A stretch of DNA of 9,693 nucleotides from the NCBI GenBank assembly GCA_003483885.1, contig DMXI01000488.1, forward strand, positions 1-9,693. Direction: 5' to 3'. The notes beneath the pieces were generated by a model. It was given only the letters and a program-made list of their open reading frames with translations, was not told the origin of the DNA and ran no database searches. Of the stretch, positions 1 through 6,447 are shown in pieces; position 1 is the stretch's first letter; the number at the start of each line of letters is the position of its first letter. The translations under genes and the position numbers were made by a program. This DNA is from Microscillaceae bacterium (lineage in GTDB: Bacteria; Bacteroidota; Bacteroidia; Cytophagales; Microscillaceae).

Positions 1-680
1 ATAATCTTACTATCTATAAAGTATCTGATAATCAAAAGGTTGATTTAGTAAAAGAACTATGGAAGTAAGAACGCTTAGACGTGTGGGTAAGGCTGGGAGT
101 CAAAGAGAAAATTAAATGTAGGCTGATTGCTGTACCCTTGCCTGAACAAATTATTAATCAGCGAAGAAGGAAGGCCAAAAAGAATAGGAATTCAAAAGCT
201 AATAATTCAAAAAAATACTTTGAATTATTAAGCTATGGTGTTTATATCACCAACGTAGAAGAAGGCAGTTGGTCACCAAAGGAAGTAATGAAGGCCTATA
301 GATGTAGATGGTATATAGTTGTAAATCCCGGTTTTTACTGGGGAGATTTTATTTAAAGGATGGAAAAGTCATCTTAAACTCACTATCAGTCTACCAGAAC
401 GATATATGAATAAACAAAGAATAGAACTATTTTTCTATATGGCGTTTCTGATGTTAACTTTGGTGGTAATGCCTCTATTTACTGAGCTACAAAAGCGAGT
501 CAAAAATAAGTATAGGACAGTAAGTATTTTAAAGTTGTGCTCCTTTGTAAGAAGCAATATGGAAGTATTTATTTCAGGTGAAAAATGCTCCCATATTCTC
601 AAGATGGCCGAGCGATATTGCTTGTACGAGCATAGAAAAAAACGAATACTATCGAAAGAATCTTCTTTTATAAACCTTAA
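1..680 (+). pseudogene. IS4-family transposase, 3' part, degenerate
   Basis: This is the C-terminal part of a DDE transposase of the IS4 family that runs in from the left edge. The reading frame from base 3 has a TAA at 66-68, then continues through IKCRLIAVPLPE, the RRRKAKK basic stretch, ITNVEEGSW and YRCRWYI, the last being the region just before the conserved catalytic glutamate of this family. Relative to a usual RW-IEL-FK-W motif there are about 25 extra bases around 318-345, which shift the frame; the protein resumes as LFKGWKSHLKL and ISLPERYMN in the frame of 406. Near 650 it lacks 4 bases found in the related copy at 8615-8923, so it skips the ancestral stop at 678-680. The element end is probably near 695. 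It cannot make an active transposase. Confidence 0.82.
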
Positions 681-695
681 GTTGACGCCAATGCG
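376..695 (+). repeat. Left arm of a ~320-bp inverted repeat (IS4 3' end)
   Basis: This stretch matches the reverse complement of 8600-8923 at about nine bases in ten by my by-eye alignment, with one 4-base gap near 650. The match ends with GTTGACGC followed by two differing bases and ATGCG in both copies, which is probably the terminal inverted repeat of the IS. Both copies have the transposase 3' end facing inwards. Confidence 0.85.
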
Positions 696-834
696 TCTTG
701 CGGGATTTATAACTTGGATTGATGAATTTAAAGCACTCTTAATTAGATATGAAAAGTTGACTCATACTTGGTTTGACTTACATTATCTCTCTTTTTCTGT
801 AATCCTATTAAGGAAAATCGGATTTAAACTTTAA
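696..834 (+). pseudogene. IS5-family transposase, 3' terminal fragment
   Basis: The last ~45 codons of an IS5-family DDE transposase are joined directly to the IS4 end. The visible motif is TWIDEFKALLIRYE, then a tryptophan, LHYLSFSVILLRKI and the stop; this is the usual C-terminus of Bacteroidota IS5 transposases (ER-aW-D-fKaLl-RyE). The catalytic aspartates and most of the protein are missing. Because of the 4-base loss upstream, the frame is continuous with the IS4 fragment, so an ORF from 406 to 834 is a chimera of two unrelated transposases. The element end may be at about 835-851, where ACAAGTTCTT resembles, inverted, the AAGAACTGT at 8084-8098. Confidence 0.75.
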
Positions 835-840
835 ACAAGT

Positions 841-1326
841 TCTTAGAAAAAAATCACCTACGACCAGGTAACGAGATAATTCTCGCAGCTTATCCGATTT
901 TTCCTTTACTAACCTGGTATAATAATCCAGTGGTTGCTCTTTATCCTTCAACTTTGTTTACCTAGCATAATAATGAAAAGCAGCCTGGTAATTTACATCT
1001 ACCAAGGCAAAACCTCCAATTTCTAAACCTTTTTTCATCTTCCCAGCACAACCTGACCAAAAACGACCTAAACCCTCAGTATGCTTACCTGACTTATTAA
1101 TAAAACAAGGGTCAAATACCACCATTCTCTCAGTGCTCAGATTATCATATAAAAGTTTATTAAATTGCTCAAAATCAAAATTCTTAGCAAAGTTTTAACG
1201 ATAAGTTCGAGTGTTCAAATCACCTTGACGAGCCAAGTTTTCAAAGTTATAATGACCACGAAGACGAACCCAGAATAACACCAAGTGGATAAAAAATTTT
1301 ACTTGCCACTTGTCTATGACGGGCAT
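841..1326 (-). pseudogene. Degenerate IS4-like DDE transposase, N-terminal part
   Basis: On the minus strand, from ATG at 1326, a protein can be read that resembles a common Bacteroidota transposase group of the IS4-type DDE superfamily. Landmarks in order are KWQVKFFIHL, an RTYR motif, VVFDPCFINKSGK (with the likely first catalytic Asp), GRFWSGCAGKMKKGLEIGGF and SRYLVVGDFF, which corresponds to the second-Asp region (normally a V-A-D-A-Y-F-type motif) and appears damaged. Two in-frame stops interrupt it: one directly after RTYR (a probable Gln-to-stop change, near 1197-1199) and one after YYAR (near 961-963). The C-terminal half is absent; the similarity stops where the IS5 fragment ends, so the IS5 element probably inserted here. 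Family name below superfamily level is uncertain. Confidence 0.7.
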
Positions 1327-1370
1327 TTTAGATAATATTGATACAGTGAGTATTTCTATGCTTATAACAA

Positions 1371-1430
1371 GGGGAGATAATTGTTTTGGTTTTTAGCAAT
1401 TCAAAAATAATTACTCTCCTCTTTTTTTAT
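1371..1430 (+). terminator. Terminator-like hairpin with T run
   Basis: The left arm 1371-1387 pairs with 1404-1419: about 16 pairs with one bulged A and two G-U pairs, closing a loop of roughly 16 nt. It is followed by TC and seven T at 1422-1428. This is the strongest intrinsic terminator shape in the window for plus-strand transcripts. It would block read-through from the transposon pile into the TPR gene that starts 38 bases downstream, so the TPR promoter would have to lie in 1430-1467 or transcription would be weak. It may instead belong to the end of the decayed minus-strand IS, whose start codon lies 45 bases to the left. Confidence 0.6.
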
Positions 1431-1467
1431 AGAAAATCACTATGGACTATTGTTAAACAGCTTCTAT

Positions 1468-3051
1468 ATGAAATATACGCTGCTTTGCTATGTACTTATT
1501 GTCATTTTAAGTATGACTGCTAGGGCCCAATCTTCTTTTTCTAAACTTTCTCTAGGACAAGAAATAGTAGCAAATCCTACTCAAGCGAATGATTCTTTGA
1601 AAAACAAATTATTGCGTTATTTTAATCAATTTAAAATCTTGAATAATTCTAATGACTTTGGAAACAAAGCAAAGATATGCCTGTCTATTGGCGATTATTT
1701 CGGTAACTTAATAGCCTACGATAAAGCAATAATTTATTATCGTGAGGCATTGAAACATGCTCAACAATCTAATCAATCATTACTGAAAGCTATTATCAAT
1801 CACCGTTTGGGCCAGTTATTATTACAACTAAAACGTTACCCTGACACAGAAAAAGCATTTAATCAAGCACTTAAGCTGTTTACTCAGTTAAAACAGCAAC
1901 AACAAAAGGGAGAAGTGCTGATTGATTTAGGCTTACTCTGTCAGTATCAACAGGAATATATAAGAGCTAGAAGCAAGTTTTTTTTAGCTAAACATATATT
2001 TGAAACCCTAAAAGACAGCTTTAATTTGGCCAAAACCTTTGAACATATAGGAGCAACTTACGGCTTTCAGGGAGAATATAATCGTGGTATACAATATTTG
2101 GAGATGGCCAAGGTAATATACCGTGATACAAAAGATAGCTTGAAGCTATACAACAACCTTGCTACTATAGCTTCTTTTAATCTTCATTTGAACAAACCTG
2201 TGCAGGCCATTAGGTTAGCCCAAAAAAGTTTTATCAATGGAAATAGTTATGCCAAGAAGAAAAGCGCAGAAGTATTACAACAAGTGTATGTCTCTCAAAA
2301 CAAATTTGACAAAGCTTATTATTATCAACACCAAGCTTCCCAAATTCAGCAGGCATTAATACAAAAGAGAACAAAAATACAGTTGAGCAATTCAAGGTTG
2401 TTACAAGCAGTTTTTAAACAACAGTTGCAAGAATCTATATATAAATTGAAAGAAGAACGACGATATACTATAGGGCTGTTATTTTGGGTGATTTGTATGG
2501 TAGGTGGAGTAATTTACCTTGGGCAATTGTTCTTTCGCTATAAAAAACGAATCAATGTTGAGAAAGCAGCTACAAAAAGTAAGGAATTAGCTACTTTAGA
2601 AAACTTGCAGGAACAAATCAGCTTGCAACGTGAGCAATTGATGATAAAAGTATTGGACGAAATAGAGAGTAAGCAATTGTTAGAAAAAATAAGGGTTTTA
2701 GGTAACCAGTTAAAATTATGCAAAACCATACGTGAAGCAAAAAAACAATTAAGGCTGTTAGATGATATGCTTGAAAATGAATCGAGTATAGACAGGCAAT
2801 GGCGTTTGTTCAACAGCTTATTTGATCAATTATATCCTGATTTTCAGCATAAACTTAAATCCTGCTATCCTTTGCTTAATCAAAACCAGGTCTTACTTTG
2901 TATTTTGCTTAGGTTAAACCTACCTCTCCCTCAAGTTGCTCAACTTTTGAAAGTTACCGAGAATAATTTGCGAGTAAGACTTCATCGTTTGCACAACAAA
3001 ATGAACCTAAACAAAAATCAAGAACTTAAGCAGCATTTAGTTCAATTCTAA
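1468..3051 (+). CDS. Membrane-anchored TPR protein with C-terminal LuxR-like HTH
   Basis: This is a probable one-component membrane regulator. I start at ATG 1468 because it gives a clean signal peptide (MKYTLLCYVLIVILSMTARA, then QSS); an in-frame TTG at 1450 adds six residues in front of it. The protein is 527 aa. Residues ~60-300 hold tandem TPR helices (for example A-YDKAI-YYREAL, YPDTEKAFNQALKLF, YNRGIQYLEMAKVIY). One transmembrane helix lies at ~334-356, followed by a coiled coil at ~360-430. The C-terminal ~85 residues (D-QW-LFNSLFDQLYPDF, then LLRLNLPLPQVAQLLKVTE and RLHRLHNKM) match the HTH end of a Bacteroidota family with the architecture TPR-TM-coil-HTH. The TPR domain would be periplasmic and the HTH cytoplasmic. 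No partner gene is adjacent, and target genes are unknown. The frame is intact throughout. Confidence 0.85.
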   Translation: MKYTLLCYVLIVILSMTARAQSSFSKLSLGQEIVANPTQANDSLKNKLLRYFNQFKILNNSNDFGNKAKICLSIGDYFGNLIAYDKAIIYYREALKHAQQSNQSLLKAIINHRLGQLLLQLKRYPDTEKAFNQALKLFTQLKQQQQKGEVLIDLGLLCQYQQEYIRARSKFFLAKHIFETLKDSFNLAKTFEHIGATYGFQGEYNRGIQYLEMAKVIYRDTKDSLKLYNNLATIASFNLHLNKPVQAIRLAQKSFINGNSYAKKKSAEVLQQVYVSQNKFDKAYYYQHQASQIQQALIQKRTKIQLSNSRLLQAVFKQQLQESIYKLKEERRYTIGLLFWVICMVGGVIYLGQLFFRYKKRINVEKAATKSKELATLENLQEQISLQREQLMIKVLDEIESKQLLEKIRVLGNQLKLCKTIREAKKQLRLLDDMLENESSIDRQWRLFNSLFDQLYPDFQHKLKSCYPLLNQNQVLLCILLRLNLPLPQVAQLLKVTENNLRVRLHRLHNKMNLNKNQELKQHLVQF

Positions 3052-3156
3052 ATACACTTCATGATGGCTTTATGTTACAAAACGAGCAAGAATATGTTTA
3101 GCTTCTATGGATAAAACAAATTTTTGATCATAAAAAAAATAATGATTTACTAAAAG

Positions 3157-4135
3157 TCAATATTGGTAACTTAAGTCAAAGGGTTTGTTTGTTCGCACCA
3201 CGGCAAAAATAACCTGAATGAGTTTATTCCTGACTGCGTTTAATACTGCCATCTTATTTTTACCTTCTGCTATTTTGTTTTCGTAAAAAACCTTAAATTT
3301 ATTACCATTCTTTGCTCCCAGATTAGACATGGCACACAGATGTAAAAGTGCCTTAATCTTTTTGTGGGCGAAAGAGCTTACTTTGGGTTTGATCTTAATG
3401 CTGCTTCCAGATTGATCACCAAACGGAGTCGTTCCTACATAACAAGCAAATTTTTTAGAACAAGTGAATTTTGTGAACCCCTGAGTATAGACAATCACTT
3501 TGGTAGCTATTACTGGTCCAACTCCTGAGGTACTGGTGATCAACTCAAACTGTTGTTTAAGCGTTTGATCAGCATTTATAATTCCCCTCATTTGTTCCTC
3601 TACCCTTTTAATGCTCTTAAGCACTCCCACAAGCGCGGATTTTATACTCGCTTCTAGTACTTGGGCAGTCTTTTTGTCTAAAAAAGTGACTTGCTCCTCT
3701 AAAAGAACTTTGAGCTGTCCTTTCATTTTCAGCAGGCATTCACGAATTTTGAAGCCGAGTAGTTGCTTCACTCAGAAATTGATAGAATCTGAGTTTATGT
3801 AGTTGAGTACAGGCGTAATCGCTGATTCTGTAAGCATCTATCTCATCATTTTTTCCTCGGTTTGAGCCAGAAGAAAGCTTAATCTGAATACCAGATTCCA
3901 TCCAGGTGACAAGTTGTTCTTTCTTAAGATAGTTTAACAAATGAGCTCCATAAATACCCGTATGCTCTGCACATACAAGTGATCCACCAACTTGGATATT
4001 CTTCTGAAAAATTGAGTAATACCAATAGTTGTATTCTCTATTTCTGCTTTCAAAAGCGTGATATTGTTAGACCTTAAACAGCATAAAAGCGTTTTTTTTG
4101 CTGATGTCTATACCTAAAAAACGGAGATATTTCAT
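3157..4135 (-). pseudogene. IS110-family transposase (DEDD), frameshifted
   Basis: On the minus strand from ATG 4135 the product would be ~327 aa, normal for IS110 transposases. The N-terminal RuvC-like part shows the DEDD residues in GIDISKK, CAEHTGIYG and GKNDEIDAYRI. The C-terminal part has TSGVGPVIATKVI, CYVGTTPF, then QSGSSIK with the likely catalytic serine, and NAVRNKLI. At least three frame changes break it: near 4070 (after AFMLFK), near 3970 (before CAEHTG) and near 3770 (before the MKQLLGFK segment); between the first two, the true frame reads ITLLKAEIENTT. It lies 105 bases beyond the stop of the TPR gene, convergent with it. All catalytic motifs survive, so decay looks recent, or the frameshifts are sequence errors. 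Confidence 0.85.
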
Positions 4136-4330
4136 ATCTTTATAGACTTATATTAAACCATCTAATTGATGAAACTCATTACCTTAATAGGAGGCTTATA
4201 GCCTAAATTTCTATCCAAGTTTTATTCAATTGAAAAGAGTAGAGACTAAATCGAAGCGGAAGGTTCTATGCCCTAGTTAAGCTCATAAAGTGCTCTACTC
4301 CTTATTTAAGATAAAACTATTCTTTAAATA
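4136..4330 (-). ncRNA. Candidate IS110 bridge RNA region
   Basis: IS110-group elements encode a structured bridge RNA in the non-coding end upstream of the transposase, and about 200 non-coding bases lie here. A perfect 8-bp pairing joins 4237-4244 to 4293-4300 and encloses 48 nt, the size of an internal-loop hairpin. A second small hairpin is at 4192-4204 (AGGCT, loop TAT, AGCCT). I cannot assign target- or donor-binding loops, and the element ends are not identified. The position is the main argument. Confidence 0.4.
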
Positions 4331-4374
4331 ATCTTATTCAAATCTAAAGGCTAAGTTCGCAATGCCCAATTATT

Positions 4375-4702
4375 GTATTTAAACAGGTCATAACCATTAG
4401 CTAAAGCAGAGCTCACCTGCAGCTCTGTGTGCCGTGAAACAAAGTTATCTAACCAAGTATGTTGTAATAAAGACGGTGGTAGGTCCACCAAAGGCAACTT
4501 TACAGGAGTAGCCTTTAAACCATCCTACGGTGCTGTCTTGGAAACAGGATGGTATTGAGAGGTAGGGAAGGCTTTGCAATGACAGAGTTAGGTGAGGATA
4601 GAAGAGACGAACGAAAGTGAGCCAATGCAGATGTGTCGAGAAGGCGACCTGCTATCAACACCAAGGATACGAGCCTTTCTTGGAATGAATTCAGAACTAA
4701 TA
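4375..4702 (+). ncRNA. Group II intron fragment (5' RNA domains)
   Basis: The stretch is rich in short perfect helices: 4407-4413 with 4421-4427, 4475-4479 with 4485-4489, 4490-4495 with 4511-4516, and 4519-4526 with 4546-4553. Phrases such as GACGAACGAAAGTGAGCC (4608-4625), GATGTGTCGAGAAGG and ATCAACACCAAGGATACG resemble the domain I-III region of bacterial group II introns. No reverse transcriptase/maturase frame follows and I see no domain V hairpin, so this is a truncated remnant. Both edges are estimates. A shorter structured RNA of another kind is the alternative. Confidence 0.5.
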
Positions 4703-4992
4703 TAGACAGCGCTTTTTTGGGAACCAACAAAAGTTTTTTCGAGCTAATCAATGATGAAATAAAAAAACGCCCAGACTATGCTATGACTAAAGGGCAGAGA
4801 ACGTTTTTATTGCCAACAGGCAAATTTCTTCCTCGAAATTATGGATCAAATCTGGATAAGATCACAGATCTTCGAAAGTCATATAGATATATCGAGTACT
4901 TATCCCACGAAAATATGGGCCTTGTGGGGTTTCTACTTGTGCGTTCCCTTAATGGGCCAAAAGAGCTTCCCATGTTCTATAATAAAGCCTAG
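4633..4992 (+). CDS. Unrecognised ORF fused to the intron remnant
   Basis: The frame is open from GTG 4633 to TAG 4992 (119 codons). The first ~23 codons lie inside the intron-like RNA and are probably not natural protein. From about 4700 the codons look used (mostly A/T third positions) and give a soluble-looking sequence with FFELINDEIKKRPDY, FLLPTGKFLPRNY and LVGFLLVRSLNG. I do not recognise the family, and there is no signal peptide or transmembrane helix. It is best read as the 3' end of a gene whose 5' part was lost when the intron fragment came to lie beside it; a chance ORF cannot be excluded. Confidence 0.35.
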   Translation: MSRRRPAINTKDTSLSWNEFRTNIDSAFLGTNKSFFELINDEIKKRPDYAMTKGQRTFLLPTGKFLPRNYGSNLDKITDLRKSYRYIEYLSHENMGLVGFLLVRSLNGPKELPMFYNKA

Positions 4993-5085
4993 ATAGAAGT
5001 CCTACCAACTGTATGACGGCTGCCATTCAGACACTATAACAGGATTAACCAAGGCTTCACTATCACCCGCAATCAGACACTCTCC

Positions 5086-5718
5086 TTATACATCAGAAGG
5101 CTTATATATTAGCTTTGCTCTTATTCCTGTTAAGATTTGGAAAGTTAAAAATAAATTTTGTTGCCCCCCTTTAACCAAATAATTATCTATACTTTCAATG
5201 CGTATCAAACTTGTTATTCCTAACCTAAACACATTATTTAAATCAGCAATATCATTACTGACTCGGCGAGCTAGTTTGGTCAAGCTAGCGATTAAGTTAT
5301 CTTTGATATTATTGGTTATTCTATTCAAAAAAGGGTACCTGCTATAAAACTTTTGCACATAATTACCATCTCCTTCCAGAAGATTGCGAATAACCTGATC
5401 TGCGGTAAGTTGTAAAATCATAACCCCATCTATGAGACCCGTGAAGTTTTTTATTTCAGTATTCAGCCCGCCATGAATTACATTGTCTAAAATACGGGCA
5501 TAAGTATTGAGTAGGTCAGTTAGTTTTTTTTTCTTGAAGGCTTCCTGTACTAATGCTTTCTCTATTTGTAGGTTATCTTGAATATCGGTATTGTCAGGAA
5601 TCATCTGGAGCTGGGTTTGTATATCTTCCAGAACCTCTATATAATAAACTGCTCGCAGTTTGTCTGGAGGCGTGATGTTCAGATTTTGAATTTTTTCTTC
5701 TAATTGTTCTATATTCAT
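5086..5718 (-). CDS. Hypothetical helical protein, 210 aa
   Basis: An intact frame runs from ATG 5718 to TAA 5086. I do not recognise the product. It begins MNIEQLEEKIQNLNITPPDK and looks almost wholly alpha-helical, with charged N-terminal helices (ALVQEAFKKKKLTDLLNTYARIL) and a helix-rich C-terminal half (FLNRITNNIKDNLIASLTKLARRVSNDI). It has no signal peptide and no clear transmembrane helix, so it should be cytoplasmic. Amino-acid composition and A/T-rich third codon positions fit a real gene of this genome. It stands alone, with mobile-element remnants on its downstream side and a 729-base spacer upstream; it is divergent from the TPR gene at 6448. A small inverted repeat at 5761-5792 lies in its upstream region. 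Confidence 0.65.
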   Translation of the reverse strand: MNIEQLEEKIQNLNITPPDKLRAVYYIEVLEDIQTQLQMIPDNTDIQDNLQIEKALVQEAFKKKKLTDLLNTYARILDNVIHGGLNTEIKNFTGLIDGVMILQLTADQVIRNLLEGDGNYVQKFYSRYPFLNRITNNIKDNLIASLTKLARRVSNDIADLNNVFRLGITSLIRIESIDNYLVKGGQQNLFLTFQILTGIRAKLIYKPSDV

Positions 5719-5760
5719 CGGCTTTTTAATTTGATAGTTGCTCTATCATTTATCAGTAAC

Positions 5761-5792
5761 CATAATAAACAAAACACGTAAGTTTTATTATG
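5761..5792. repeat. Inverted repeat CATAATAAA / TTTATTATG
   Basis: CATAATAAA at 5761-5769 is the exact reverse complement of TTTATTATG at 5784-5792, with a 14-base spacer. It lies 43 bases upstream of the start codon of the minus-strand 210-aa gene. It could be an operator-type site or a weak hairpin; nothing decides between them. Confidence 0.45.
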
Positions 5793-6447
5793 CTGGGCTT
5801 TGTTTAGGAACGTGTCCGCAATAACTGTCCGATTTGGTTTTATTCCCCTTTGTTATACTTCGTTGTTTTTTTGTCCGTAGCTATGGCTACACGCAAAAAA
5901 CGCCTCGTCTAACTTTGGGTAATTTTACTAAACCTGGAAACTTATTTTGAACATGTTCCTTAATACAATCCCGAACCCATCTTTGAAGCTAATTACAAGC
6001 CCAATCTATGACCATCGTTATGTGCTTTTCAACATTATTCGCTTAAGTGCTAATATTTTAGGAAATAAGATAGGAGGAGCAGATTTGATCACTTATCAGG
6101 AAAAAAAATCAGGTAAGCGATATTTTGTGCTATTGAGCGTTTTTTTATGTTTTTTTCTTAAAAGCCTTATACTTTGGTGCCTCATAATTAAATCCACCTG
6201 AGTTTAATTATAAAGTGTCAAAGAGAAGGTAAAAAAGCTTATTTTAATAACCTTTCAAAGTTATCTTTCCCTTTCCGCAAGTTTCCAAACAAGTTGTCTG
6301 GCAAGCTAATCAACGTTTCACTCTAAGTCCTGATTGTAAACATTTTACTATCATAAACAACTGATTATCAAGCCTCAATGGTAACCAAACTTGTTTCTCT
6401 ACTAACCTTTGTCATTCAGTAATTTTTTATCTAAATATATATTAAAT
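5793..6447. other. Spacer with no confident gene
   Basis: Apart from the palindrome at 5856-5912 I see no supported gene here. A frame at 5953-6201 ends in a hydrophobic, phenylalanine- and leucine-rich tail, but it has no recognisable motif and follows poly-T stretches, so I do not call it. No clear Bacteroidota promoter of the TTTG...TAnnTTTG type was found ahead of 6448; a TAACCTTTG at 6403-6411 is close to the -7 part but has one base too many. Confidence 0.5.
5856..5912. repeat. Palindromic intergenic element
   Basis: GTAGC (5877-5881) and GCTAC (5886-5890) pair around a TATG loop. Further out a run of seven T (5866-5872) faces six A (5895-5900), making a long imperfect hairpin. It could act as a terminator for either strand. 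Its shape, and its place in a gene-poor spacer, suggest a dispersed palindromic repeat; whether other copies exist cannot be seen here. Confidence 0.4.

Noticed and set aside
2538..2813. Minus-strand frame inside the TPR-HTH gene
   Set aside because: Antisense of the coiled-coil region of a well-supported gene.
3611..3802. Plus-strand frame opposite the IS110 transposase
   Set aside because: Antisense shadow of a gene with recognised motifs.
4407..4445. Possible group II intron domain V
   Set aside because: GTGTGCCGTGAAAC recalls the 5' strand of domain V, but no complementary 3' strand follows.
4515..4751. Minus-strand frame across the intron-like RNA
   Set aside because: Overlaps structured RNA on the other strand and has no recognisable product.
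5947..6201. 84-codon plus-strand frame with hydrophobic tail
   Set aside because: TTG/ATG start in a spacer, no motif, tail encoded by poly-T runs; it looks like chance.
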